Assembly (NCBI GenBank): GCA_001799285.1
Contig: MGTD01000014.1
Coordinates: 1-52,738, forward strand
Direction: 5' to 3'
DNA from: Deltaproteobacteria bacterium RIFOXYD12_FULL_56_24
Lineage (GTDB): Bacteria > Desulfobacterota > Desulfobulbia > Desulfobulbales > Desulfurivibrionaceae
Length of the DNA stretch: 52,738 nt
Shown piece by piece: positions 8,695 through 17,132 of this stretch (the first letter of the stretch is position 1; each line of letters begins with the position of its first letter). The notes under the pieces are model-generated. The model had not been told where the DNA came from, did no database searches, and saw nothing but the letters and a program-made list of their open reading frames with translations. Both the position numbers and the translations under genes were made by a program.

Positions 8695-9144
8695 CTAGTG
8701 AAGATTACCCTTGCGGCCAAAACGAAGCACCATCTGCTCGTCCGCCTCATTCTGCTCTTTCTTCAAGCCGGCCAGCAGAAATTTCTGGTAATCCCGCTCT
8801 TTGGCCTTTTCCATCACCTTTTTATCCTGCACCTTGCAGGCCAGCTCTTCCCTGGCCTGCACAACAGCCCCTTGCCCGACATCAACTATGGCTTGCCCAG
8901 TTTCGATCTCCTGCTCCTTGCGAAAGATGCCTTCAACATAAAAAGCAAAGATTGGGGCCGACATCTGCCGCTGCTTTCTTTCTTCAAACTCGGCAATCAG
9001 TTCCTGCCTCTGCTGCCTGAGCGCGGCAAGCTTCAGCTTCTGCTCCTCAAGAAGCGCAAGCACCTTAGCCAGCTTCTGCTGGGCAAGCTCTTCCAGATTC
9101 CGCCGCAGGCCAAGAACCGTTTCAAGCTTAAAATGATAGGCCAT
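8695..9144 (-). CDS. fliJ: Flagellar export protein FliJ
   Basis: 149 aa, almost entirely a predicted coiled coil: FKLETVLGLRRNLEELAQQK, then repeated LxxLxxQxxxL heptads and a basic C-terminus. FliJ is the stalk-like component of the export ATPase complex; it fits inside the FliI hexamer and links it to FlhA. Size and N-terminal motif fit FliJ, and it directly follows fliI with a 37-bp gap. Sequence conservation in this family is low, so the identification rests partly on position. Confidence 0.88.
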   Translation of the reverse strand: MAYHFKLETVLGLRRNLEELAQQKLAKVLALLEEQKLKLAALRQQRQELIAEFEERKQRQMSAPIFAFYVEGIFRKEQEIETGQAIVDVGQGAVVQAREELACKVQDKKVMEKAKERDYQKFLLAGLKKEQNEADEQMVLRFGRKGNLH

Positions 9145-9181
9145 TACCCACTTCCCTCATTTAAACTGTACCCGAAGCTCT

Positions 9182-10495
9182 TTAGGAGCCTGCAAAAATC
9201 GCCGCCAGCTGCCGGGCGCTTTCGGCAAAGGAAACCTTTTCCTCCACCGGCTGCTTGAGATAGCCGTTCAACCGGTCGATCATGGCAATGGCGTTGTCGA
9301 TTTTCGGGTTGCTGCCCTTGGCATAGGCCCCGATATTGATCAGGTCTTCCGAGCGGCGGTAGGTGGCCATGACCTCCAGAAATTTATGGGCAACGCGCAC
9401 CTGATCTTTGGGCACCACATCGGTCATGCAGCGGCTGACACTGCCCATGACCTCAATGGACGGATAATGGCCCTGGCTGGCCAGATCACGGCTCAGGATA
9501 ATATGGCCGTCCACGATGGAGCGCACTGCATCGGCGATAGGCTCGTTCATATCGTCACCCTCCACCAGCACCGTGTAGATACCGGTGATACTCCCCTTGC
9601 CCATGCAGGTTCCTGCCCGTTCCAGCAACTTGGGGAGCTGGCCGAACACCGAGGGGGTGTAGCCGCGCGAGGTGGGCGGCTCGCCGATGGCCAGGCCGAC
9701 CTCCCGGCTGGACATGGCAAAACGAGTAACGGAATCCATCATCAGGATCACGTCGCGGCCCTTGTCGCGGAAAAATTCGGAGATAGCCGTGGCCAGATAG
9801 GCCCCGCGCATCCGCACCAGGGGCGGCTGATCCGAGGTGGCCACCACCACCACGGAACGGGCCAGCCCCACGGGGCCCAGATCCCGCTCGATAAAATCCT
9901 TCAACTCCCGGCCCCGCTCACCGATCAGGGCGATAACGCTGATGTCTGCGGCCGTATGCCTGGCGATCATGCCTAGCAGGGTGGACTTCCCCACCCCGGA
10001 ACCGGCGAGAATCCCGATGCGCTGCCCCTTACCCAGGGTCAGCAGGCCGTTGATTGCCCGCACCCCCACGTCCACCGGCTTAAGGATGCGCTCCCGCTCC
10101 ATGGGATTTAAGGGCTCGGCATAAAGAGGATAGAGAGCCTCAGGCCGCAGCGGGCCCTTGCCGTCCATGGGATTGCCCAAACCGTCAATAACCCGGCCCA
10201 ACAGGGACTCGGCCACTGGCACCCCGGCCTGTCCACCCACCAACCGAATGGCGCTACCCGGTTCAACCCCGCGCATCTCGCCCAGGGGCATGAGCAGCAC
10301 CCTGCCTTCCCGAAAACCGACCACTTCGGCCAGTACCATGCTCTTACCCTTGAAAACCGAAACCTCGCAGATGCTGCCCACCGGAATCCCGGGGCCCAGG
10401 CTCTCCAGAACCATGCCGATGACCTGGTTCACCCGGCCGCCCACGCTGACGAGCGAGGTATCCTGGGCAACCTGAAGGCAGTGGGAAAGATTCAT
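9182..10495 (-). CDS. fliI: Flagellum-specific ATPase FliI
   Basis: 437 aa, full length. Export ATPase related to the F1 beta subunit. The Walker A motif is GILAGSGVGKSTLL near residue 170, followed by the ERGRELKDFIERDLG block, Walker B-like DVILMMDSVTRFA, and EPPTSRGYTPSVFGQLPKLL, all diagnostic of FliI/type III ATPases. It powers export with FliH and FliJ. The upstream gap to fliH contains a 107-bp palindromic repeat. Confidence 0.97.
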   Translation of the reverse strand: MNLSHCLQVAQDTSLVSVGGRVNQVIGMVLESLGPGIPVGSICEVSVFKGKSMVLAEVVGFREGRVLLMPLGEMRGVEPGSAIRLVGGQAGVPVAESLLGRVIDGLGNPMDGKGPLRPEALYPLYAEPLNPMERERILKPVDVGVRAINGLLTLGKGQRIGILAGSGVGKSTLLGMIARHTAADISVIALIGERGRELKDFIERDLGPVGLARSVVVVATSDQPPLVRMRGAYLATAISEFFRDKGRDVILMMDSVTRFAMSSREVGLAIGEPPTSRGYTPSVFGQLPKLLERAGTCMGKGSITGIYTVLVEGDDMNEPIADAVRSIVDGHIILSRDLASQGHYPSIEVMGSVSRCMTDVVPKDQVRVAHKFLEVMATYRRSEDLINIGAYAKGSNPKIDNAIAMIDRLNGYLKQPVEEKVSFAESARQLAAIFAGS

Positions 10496-10583
10496 GGAGT
10501 CATCATCCTTGAGCTATAAGCATCAGCAGTATCAGCGTAACTGGGCCTGCTTGGAGCCCAAAAAACAAAGTAAACTACGAAAC

Positions 10584-10690
10584 GTAACTGTTCAGCAGTG
10601 CCGCAGATGCTAGGAAGAGGCCTGCGAAGTGTGCTAGTGCACATAAGCCAGGCCGATGACAACGCAGGTGCGGTGCTGCTGGACAGTTAC
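10584..10690. repeat. 107-bp palindromic element between fliH and fliI
   Basis: Ends are 22-bp inverted repeats (GTAACTGTTCAGCAGTGCCG at 10584 and its mirror ending GACAGTTAC at 10690) differing only by transitions. The interior (GCCGATGACAACGCAG, GGAAGAGGCCTGCGAAGTG) is shared with 48572-48680. The right end supplies the fliH stop codon: TAA at 10687-10689 is part of the terminal GTAAC. Confidence 0.75.
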
Positions 10691-11415
10691 GCATCCGCGG
10701 CCATCGCCGCGTGAAAGGCCTGTTCGACCGCGGCATCCAACCTTGCCTTGCAATTTTCCAAGGTGGCGTCGATCTCGCCAAAATCCGTTTTCAGGAAACA
10801 GCCGCCCGCGGCAATATTCGGGTCCTCGACAAGTTGAATCCGGTTCTTGCCCTCGATCAGGCGGGAATTCTCCAGGCTCGCCTTTTTCAGCCGCGCGAAG
10901 TCATCACCATGCAGATGAATACGCACCGTGGAATTTTCCACCACAAATTCCATGGCCTTTTTGAGACAGGCCTGAATAACCAGGGGATTAACGGAAACCT
11001 CGTGGTACACCAGCCGGTCCACCATGGTGGTGATCAGGGCAAGCATACTCTCCTCATGCTGCCGAAGAAGCGCTTCTTGCTCCCCATCCAGGGCGGCAAA
11101 CAACGCGGCAAACTCTTTCAGCCGCTCCTCGTACTGAGCCAACCCCGCCGCTTTGCCCGCCGCCTCACCCCTGGCCAGACCATCGGCATAGGCCTCCTGC
11201 CTGAGGCTTTCCGCCTGCTCCCTGGCTTGGCGAATAATCGCCGCGGCTTCCTCCCTGGCAATTTCCTGCGGCGGCCTGGTCTTGGCAATCTTTTTAGCTT
11301 CGACGCTGCCAGGCTTGGCCTGCCAGAAATCCTCAAAGGAGAGAAACTCTTCCGTTTCCATACTCGGCGCAGTCTGGACCACACTATCCTGCTGTATTTT
11401 GATGACTTTAGACAA
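10687..11415 (-). CDS. fliH: Flagellar assembly protein FliH
   Basis: Regulator and stator-like partner of the FliI ATPase. A long A/E/R-rich coiled coil (REEAAAIIRQAREQAESLRQ, QEAYADGLARGEAAGKAAGL) precedes the conserved FliH C-terminal domain (LALITTMVDRLVYHEVSVNP, VRIHLHGDDF, GGCFLKTDFGEIDATLENCK). I start at a TTG at 11415 (242 aa), which overlaps the fliG stop by 8 bases and has a GAGG site 6 bases upstream. Longer in-frame versions would run deep into fliG and show fliG-shadow composition. The TAA stop comes from the adjacent palindromic repeat. Confidence 0.9.
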   Translation of the reverse strand: MSKVIKIQQDSVVQTAPSMETEEFLSFEDFWQAKPGSVEAKKIAKTRPPQEIAREEAAAIIRQAREQAESLRQEAYADGLARGEAAGKAAGLAQYEERLKEFAALFAALDGEQEALLRQHEESMLALITTMVDRLVYHEVSVNPLVIQACLKKAMEFVVENSTVRIHLHGDDFARLKKASLENSRLIEGKNRIQLVEDPNIAAGGCFLKTDFGEIDATLENCKARLDAAVEQAFHAAMAADA

Positions 11416-12430
11416 ATTCGTCCTCGCCGCCACCACCGCTCGTGAGCTGGATCTTGCCTTCCTGCTCCAGCCGCTTGGCAATCTTGAGTATGGACTGCTG
11501 GGCTGCCTCGACATCCTTTATCCGGGTCGGTCCCATGATTTCCATATCTTCCTTGAGCATTTCCACCGCCCGTGAAGACATGCAGCCAAACACCTTGGTC
11601 CTGAGTTCCTCGGAAGCGACCTTGAGGGCCAATTTCAGATCATCGGTGCTTACCTCCTTGAGGATTGCCTGAACACCCCGATCATCCACACCCATAAGAT
11701 CTTCAAAGACAAACATGAGCCGGCGGATTTCATCGGCCAGGGTTTCGCGCTGTTCCTCAATCCCTTCGAGAATGGAGGCCTCCAGCCCCCGATCGGCATT
11801 GTTCAGAATTTCCGCCACGGCCGCAACCCCGCCAAGACGCTGGCCCTCCATGCCCTCAACGGAAAGCAGCTCGTCCTGCAACACCCGGTCCACATCCACC
11901 AGGATCTCAGGGCTTACCTTGTCGAGTTCCGCCATGCGCATCATGACTTCCACCTGCACATCCTCATTGAACTCCATGATGACATGCGCCGCCTGGGTCG
12001 GCTCCAGCACGGAGAGGACCAGGGCCACGGTCTGGGGATGTTCGTTACGCAGGAAGTTGACCAGCACCTTGGGCTCGAGCTTTCTCGCCTTCTGAAAAAG
12101 GGTCAACTTCCAGTCTGAACGGATCTCATCCAGCATTTCGCGGGCCTTGTCGCCGGTCATTGCCCGCCTCAACGCGGATTCCAGCAGCTCATTACCGGAA
12201 AGAAAGATATCGGAGTCACCACTGTCGGACTTGAACTCATTGACCAGGGCGGTCAGATCAGCTTTATCGACCTTGTCGATCCTGGCCATCTGCCGGCCAA
12301 CCTGCTTGATATCATCCGGCTCGAGTCTCTGGAAAACCTGGGAGGCGAATTCCTCCCCCACCGTAAGCAGAAAGACTGCCGCTTTCTCCGGCCCGGTGAG
12401 GGATTCGCCGCTTTCTTTTTTTTTGCTCAT
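11408..12430 (-). CDS. fliG: Flagellar motor switch protein FliG
   Basis: 340 aa. Rotor protein on the cytoplasmic face of the MS ring that interacts with FliF, FliM and the stator. The N-terminal domain reads LTGPEKAAVFLLTVGEEFAS. The middle EHPQ motif is RNEHPQTVALVLS. The C-terminal torque domain includes LADEIRRLMFVFEDLMGVDD, GVQAILKEVSTDDLKLALK and FGCMSSRAVEMLKEDMEIMG with the charged residues expected for stator contact. It starts three bases after fliF and overlaps fliH. Confidence 0.97.
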   Translation of the reverse strand: MSKKKESGESLTGPEKAAVFLLTVGEEFASQVFQRLEPDDIKQVGRQMARIDKVDKADLTALVNEFKSDSGDSDIFLSGNELLESALRRAMTGDKAREMLDEIRSDWKLTLFQKARKLEPKVLVNFLRNEHPQTVALVLSVLEPTQAAHVIMEFNEDVQVEVMMRMAELDKVSPEILVDVDRVLQDELLSVEGMEGQRLGGVAAVAEILNNADRGLEASILEGIEEQRETLADEIRRLMFVFEDLMGVDDRGVQAILKEVSTDDLKLALKVASEELRTKVFGCMSSRAVEMLKEDMEIMGPTRIKDVEAAQQSILKIAKRLEQEGKIQLTSGGGGEDEFV

Positions 12431-12433
12431 GGA

Positions 12434-14041
12434 TTACGCCTCTTCCCGCAGCCAGCGGCGCACCAGGTCCGCAGCCCGGTCAGGATCGCTCTGGGCCAGA
12501 CGGTAGATCCGCTCCTGATCGGTTAGTCCACGGGGAGCGAGGGAGAGATCCTCCTCCTCGGCGGCGATCCCGCCTATTGCGGCACCATGACCGCCAAGCC
12601 TGGGCACGGCGCCGCCAGTGCGGGTCTCCATCGGCCGGGAGGCGAGAATTTTCATAAACGGCTTGACGATAAAGAGGAGCACCATAACCGCGACCAGCAG
12701 ATAAACCAGGGGCATGGTCAGCCATTCCGCAATAACCCTATATTTTTCCATGGCATCCTCTTCCGGCTCCGGCACGGAGGAGAGGGCAAAAGGCAGGCTC
12801 GCCACTTCCACCTGATCGCCCCGCTCTTCATTATAGCCGATGGCATTCTTGACCAGCTTGTCCAGGTGAGCCATTTCCTCAGAGCTTCGCGGCTGATATT
12901 TTAGACTTGTCTTTCCATCCTTGTCAACGCTCTTTTCGTAGGAGCCATCGACCATAACCGCGATGGACAGTTTCTTGACAGACCCGCCCTTTTCCTGGGT
13001 GTGCTTGGTCTGCTTGCTGATCTCGTAATTCCTGGTAACATTGTTACGGCTACCCCCGGCTGCACTGATTCCTTCCCCCCCCTCCCCGGCAAAAGTGGCC
13101 AACTCACCCTTGACCCCAGGAATTCCTTCAGGACTGGCGCCGCCACCCTGACCTTCCATGAGCATCTGCTCGCTGCGTACCACCTGGCCTTCGGGATCAA
13201 AGCTCTCCTCTGTCCGCTCAACTTTGTTGAAATCTATTTCTGCGGTAACCCGCGCCCTGGCCCGGTTTACGCCAACCACCTCCTCCAGCATGGTTTCCAC
13301 CTTCTGCCGCAGGGTATCTTCAATCTTTACCTGGTACTCCAGCTGGTTGCCGGTGAGCACCCCCTCACCATCAGCCTGTTTCCGGTAGAGCAGACGACCA
13401 GTTGTGTCAACTAGGGTAATATTATCGGTGGCAAGCCCAGGGACCGCGCTGGCCACCAGATTGACGATGCTCTGAATCTCATGCTGATTCAGTTTTTCCC
13501 GACCGCGCAACTTAACACTGATCGAGGCGGTGGGGGGCTTTTCATCCTCGATGAATACCGATTCCTTGGGCGTGGCGATATGAACCCTGGCCTCAACAAC
13601 CTGCTGAAAATTTCTGATGGTGCGTGCCAGCTCACCCTGCAGGGCCCGCTGATAGTTCAAGCGCTGAACAAAATCGGTCTGGCCGAAATTCGTCTGATTG
13701 AAGATCTCAAAACCAACCCCGCCTCCCCTGGGCAACCCATCGCCGGCCAAGGTCAATCTGACCTCATACACCTGCGAAGCCGGAACCAGAATGGCCCCGC
13801 CATCCGCGGACAATTTGTATGGAATGCGCTGGTCCTTGAGTTTGGTCAGGACCTCGCCGGCATCTTCCTGGTTCAACCCGGAAAAAAGAACCTTGTAGGA
13901 GGTTTCCTTCCCGGTGCTGGTCAGACTGATCAGGCCGCCAACCACCACGGCGATCACCACGACTCCGAGTATTTTCTGGGTCATGCTCAGACTCTTGGCA
14001 ATAGCAGCGATCTGCTCAAGCATTTCTTTTGGGGTAGCCAT
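12434..14041 (-). CDS. fliF: Flagellar MS-ring protein FliF
   Basis: 535 aa, normal length. Inner-membrane ring that seeds the basal body. One membrane segment lies near residues 21-42 (LGVVVIAVVVGGLISL) and a second near 435-455 (LVYLLVAVMVLLFIVKPFMK). Between them are ring-building domains (NQEDAGEVLTKLKDQRIPYK, YQRALQGELARTIRNFQQVV, ARVHIATPKESVF) and the YscJ/FliF motif. The C-terminal tail (DPDRAADLVRRWLREE) is the FliG-binding helix. Confidence 0.97.
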   Translation of the reverse strand: MATPKEMLEQIAAIAKSLSMTQKILGVVVIAVVVGGLISLTSTGKETSYKVLFSGLNQEDAGEVLTKLKDQRIPYKLSADGGAILVPASQVYEVRLTLAGDGLPRGGGVGFEIFNQTNFGQTDFVQRLNYQRALQGELARTIRNFQQVVEARVHIATPKESVFIEDEKPPTASISVKLRGREKLNQHEIQSIVNLVASAVPGLATDNITLVDTTGRLLYRKQADGEGVLTGNQLEYQVKIEDTLRQKVETMLEEVVGVNRARARVTAEIDFNKVERTEESFDPEGQVVRSEQMLMEGQGGGASPEGIPGVKGELATFAGEGGEGISAAGGSRNNVTRNYEISKQTKHTQEKGGSVKKLSIAVMVDGSYEKSVDKDGKTSLKYQPRSSEEMAHLDKLVKNAIGYNEERGDQVEVASLPFALSSVPEPEEDAMEKYRVIAEWLTMPLVYLLVAVMVLLFIVKPFMKILASRPMETRTGGAVPRLGGHGAAIGGIAAEEEDLSLAPRGLTDQERIYRLAQSDPDRAADLVRRWLREEA

Positions 14042-14073
14042 GTTCTTTTGTTCCTTTCTCTAAGCTTTTCAGT

Positions 14074-14217
14074 AGTAACTGTTAGGCCATCGTAAATAAA
14101 TAACTGTTACATTCTCATATCGTAAGCGGCATAAGGGGCCGTAATAAAATAGATAAAGCTGAGTTGAGCAGCTTGTCTGCTCAAACGAAACTTATGTCCT
14201 CTGGGTGAAAGAATGTA
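14074..14217. repeat. Composite palindromic repeat between fliE and fliF
   Basis: Contains a GTAACTGTTA motif, a 9-bp inverted pair TTACATTCT (from 14107) / AGAATGTAA, and a copy of the AGGGTATAAGTTTCG-family palindrome in reverse (14157-14208; TTGAGCAG-cttgt-CTGCTCAA hairpin). CGGCATAAGGGGCCGTAAT resembles part of 30115-30197. No gene is present. It lies inside the flgB-motE transcript. Confidence 0.6.
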
Positions 14218-14238
14218 ATGGATATTTTTTAACGCCCC

Positions 14239-14538
14239 CTAAATCTGCATCCTCATAATTTCACGGTATGCGTCAAGGGCCTTCTGCTGCACCCGGGTCA
14301 TCAGCCGAAAAGAGATGCCCGATTTTTCCATGGCAATCATAGTTTCATGGATATTGGCATGTTCTCCAGAGGCCAACCCTTTCACCAGCAGATCAGCCTC
14401 CATGGCCTGGCTGTTCACCTCGGTAATCGAACGACTGAGAATCTCGGAAAAACCCGCGCCCGCAGCGCTTGGCGCGCCAGGGGACTTGAGCGGTGATGAT
14501 CCGGGCAGGCTGACCGGCTGCATGGTGATCTCTTTCAT
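14239..14538 (-). CDS. fliE: Flagellar hook-basal body complex protein FliE
   Basis: 99 aa. Small export substrate that joins the MS ring to the proximal rod. The FliE signature is present: FSEILSRSITEVNSQAMEAD, LASGEHANIHETMIAMEKSG and the C-terminus LMTRVQQKALDAYREIMRMQ. The start has a GGAGGT site. Gene order flgB-flgC-fliE is the standard early basal-body arrangement. Confidence 0.95.
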   Translation of the reverse strand: MKEITMQPVSLPGSSPLKSPGAPSAAGAGFSEILSRSITEVNSQAMEADLLVKGLASGEHANIHETMIAMEKSGISFRLMTRVQQKALDAYREIMRMQI

Positions 14539-14601
14539 CTGTATACCTCCAATTACTCATGGTTTTCTTGAAAAATAATCCTGCGGATCTCCTGCCTGCG
14601 A

Positions 14602-15039
14602 CTATCGGCCGATCTCCAAGGCCTTAAGCGCCATATTTTTGACAGCATCCAAGGCTGTGACATTGGCTTCATAGGAACGCCGGGCGCTCATCATGTCCAC
14701 CATCTGTTCAGCCACATTAACGTTGGGAAAACGAACTACGCCGTTGGCATCGGCATCCGGATGGGATGGATCAAAAACCTCTTTGAACGGCGCCTTGTCT
14801 TCCACGATCCTCACCACCTCGACCTTGCGGAGCCGATCGTTGGTGGAATTGAGCGTGTCCTGAAAATTAATCCCTTCCAGGGGTTTGGCCGCGAAAATCA
14901 CGGATTTGGCCTTGTACGGGCCACCCTCGATGGTCCGGGTGGTGTTGGCGTTGGCCAGGTTCATGGCCGCGATATTAAGCCGGGCCCTCTCCGCCTTAAG
15001 GGCGGAGCCGCTGATCTGCATGGCGGTTAAAGTATCCAT
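14602..15039 (-). CDS. flgC: Flagellar basal-body rod protein FlgC
   Basis: 145 aa. Proximal rod subunit. The N-terminus AMQISGSALKAERARLNIAA plus MNLANANTTRT is the rod-protein motif. The C-terminus VNVAEQMVDMMSARRSYEAN and VKNMALKALEIGR is the matching helix. It begins 3 bases after flgB, indicating translational coupling. Confidence 0.96.
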   Translation of the reverse strand: MDTLTAMQISGSALKAERARLNIAAMNLANANTTRTIEGGPYKAKSVIFAAKPLEGINFQDTLNSTNDRLRKVEVVRIVEDKAPFKEVFDPSHPDADANGVVRFPNVNVAEQMVDMMSARRSYEANVTALDAVKNMALKALEIGR

Positions 15040-15042
15040 TTA

Positions 15043-15429
15043 TTATTTGCCTCCCTCGTCAATGGCATAGCGCAGGCTATCAAATTTTTTCCCGATGGTC
15101 TTGGCAATCGTCTGAAACATCAGCTGATTTTCCGCCATCTTCACCATCTCCTGATCCAGGTCCACCGGTCTGTTCTCGTTGACCAACTCCCTGTTTTTAC
15201 CGGGTGCCATGGCATCAAGCTGTATATGCCCCTTATGGGTTCTCGCCAACTCCCCCTGGCCGCTCATCACACTCTGCATGACCTTGGCAAAATTAAAGTC
15301 CTGCCCTGTATACCCCGGGGTTTCCAGGTTTGCGACATTGGACTGGATAAGCCCCTGTCGCTCCTGGCGCAAGGTAAGCGCCTGGCGCATGGTTTCAATA
15401 TTGCCGTCGAACAATTTATTTATGGGCAT
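15043..15429 (-). CDS. flgB: Flagellar basal-body rod protein FlgB
   Basis: 128 aa. Proximal rod subunit and first gene of the large flagellar operon. Motifs: ALTLRQERQGLIQSNVANLE followed by TPGYTGQDFNFAKVM, and the C-terminal VKMAENQLMFQTIAKTIGKK. The start has a GGAGAA site. A sigma-54-type promoter lies 44 bp upstream. Confidence 0.96.
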   Translation of the reverse strand: MPINKLFDGNIETMRQALTLRQERQGLIQSNVANLETPGYTGQDFNFAKVMQSVMSGQGELARTHKGHIQLDAMAPGKNRELVNENRPVDLDQEMVKMAENQLMFQTIAKTIGKKFDSLRYAIDEGGK

Positions 15430-15472
15430 ACCATTCTCCTTTTCTTAACCAGACATCTTGCCTGATTGTCAT

Positions 15473-15487
15473 GCAAAGAAAATGCCA
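15473..15487 (-). promoter_or_regulatory. Sigma-54-type promoter for flgB operon
   Basis: The minus strand reads TGGCAT-N5-TTGC, with a 10-base GG-to-GC interval, 44 bases before the flgB ATG. It fits control by the adjacent FlrC/FlrA-type enhancer-binding proteins. The rest of the 254-bp gap to flrC shows no gene. Confidence 0.78.
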
Positions 15488-15683
15488 CCGGCTAATATTT
15501 TTTCCATAAACCTGCAACTTTCCCAAAAAATACTATTTTCATAAAAAGAAGGGGACGACAGAAAGGTATGCCGGAAGATACCAATTGTGATCTGGCGCGA
15601 AAATGATAGCTCAACTTACTGAAATAAGAGAATAAAACAGATAGTTGCCGAGAAGATTACCGCCACCGTCCAAGCCGGGATTT

Positions 15684-17132
15684 TTATTCGATCATCCCCT
15701 GGGAACGATATTCATGCAGCTTGTTGCGCAGGGTGCGGACACTGATTCCCAAAATCTCAGCCGCATGTGTCCGATTATTGTCGTTTGCCTGCAAGGCCTG
15801 CATGATCATTTGACGCTCAACTTCGCGCAAGGTCTGCGTTCCAATATCCATAGCCGCGGAAGTGTTTGCCGCTGCCACCACGGAAGGGCCGCAGGCCGGG
15901 GAAACAGCGGTTGCTGGTTCAAGCCGGAATGGCGGCTCTACATCATCCCAGAAATCCCACAGCTCAAGCTCCTGACCTTGGGCAAGAAGCGTGGCCCGTT
16001 CAATCAGATTCTCCATCTCCCGCACATTACCTGGCCAGTCATAACCGGCAAACCTGTCCCAGACCGCGGAAGAAGGCTTCTTTATCGGCTTGCCATATTG
16101 CCCGGCATACTTGCGCAGGAAAAAATCAACCAGCACCCCGACATCCTCCCTCCGCTCGCGCAGGGGGGGCAACTTAAGAGGGATGACGTTCAGGCGATAA
16201 TACAGATCTTGCCTGAAGGTTCCTTCATTCACCGCCTGCTCAAGGTCGCGGTTGGTGGTGGCCAGCACATGCACATCAATCTTGAAGGGGGTTCTGCCCC
16301 CCAACCGGTCCACCTCTTCCTCCTGAAGTACCCGCAAAAGTTTGGCCTGGAGGTGCAAAGGGATCTCCCCGATCTCATCCAGCAGCAGGGTCCCGCCATC
16401 AGCCAGCTCGAACTTCCCTTTCTTGGTGGCAATAGCCCCGGTAAAAGCCCCTTTCTCATGCCCGAAAAGCTCGCTTTCCAGAAGCCCTTCCGGCAGGGCG
16501 GCGCAGTTCAAAGCGACGAACGGCCCGTTTCGCCGATCGCTTTCCTGATGGATAAAACGGGCAAAAACCTCTTTACCAGTTCCGGACTCACCTAGAATGA
16601 GTACGGTGGCCTTGCTGGAGGCCACACTTCTGGCCCGAGTCATGAGCTGCAACAGCTTGGGGCTCTGACCGATGATCGGTTTTCCAAGGGCGACCGCTTC
16701 CCCTGTTTTTTGCGGTTCGAGCCGGGATATCGTTTGCTTCAACCTGCGTCCGAGGGCAAAAACCCTGGCCACCGTCTCCTCAATGACTTCCACCGGAAAC
16801 GGCTTTAAGAGATAATCAAAGGCCCCCTGCTTCATGGCCTCCACCGCCGTATCTACCGTGGCAAACCCCGTCATGATCACCACCGGCAGATCAGGATGCA
16901 GCGCCTTAATCTGCCGCAAAAGCTCCAGACCGTCCATGCCCGGCATCTTTATATCGGTAACCACCAACTCCGGCGGCTGCCTGGCAATCATTTCCAGAGC
17001 CATCCCCCCATTTTCCGCGACCGCAACTTCGTGCCCATTGCGGCTCAGCGCCTCAAAAAGGGCAACACGCATGTTCTGCTCGTCGTCTACAACCAGTATT
17101 TTATGGGTCTGTTCAGACATCGGCTCTGGCAT
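15684..17132 (-). CDS. flrC: Sigma-54-dependent response regulator, FlrC/FleR-like
   Basis: 482 aa NtrC-type activator. The receiver domain (1-120) has the acidic pocket (ILVVDDEQ), the phospho-acceptor Asp in VVTDIKMPGMDG and the Lys in LLKPFP. The AAA+ domain has Walker A GESGTGKE, a canonical GAFTGA loop and GGTLLLDEIGE. The C-terminal Fis-type HTH reads NNRTHAAEILGISVRTLRNK. Position beside flgB and after an FlrB-like kinase suggests it activates the sigma-54 flagellar promoters. The start may be this ATG or the one four codons later. It overlaps the kinase gene by 20 bases. The symbol is assigned from context. Confidence 0.88.
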   Translation of the reverse strand: MPEPMSEQTHKILVVDDEQNMRVALFEALSRNGHEVAVAENGGMALEMIARQPPELVVTDIKMPGMDGLELLRQIKALHPDLPVVIMTGFATVDTAVEAMKQGAFDYLLKPFPVEVIEETVARVFALGRRLKQTISRLEPQKTGEAVALGKPIIGQSPKLLQLMTRARSVASSKATVLILGESGTGKEVFARFIHQESDRRNGPFVALNCAALPEGLLESELFGHEKGAFTGAIATKKGKFELADGGTLLLDEIGEIPLHLQAKLLRVLQEEEVDRLGGRTPFKIDVHVLATTNRDLEQAVNEGTFRQDLYYRLNVIPLKLPPLRERREDVGVLVDFFLRKYAGQYGKPIKKPSSAVWDRFAGYDWPGNVREMENLIERATLLAQGQELELWDFWDDVEPPFRLEPATAVSPACGPSVVAAANTSAAMDIGTQTLREVERQMIMQALQANDNNRTHAAEILGISVRTLRNKLHEYRSQGMIE

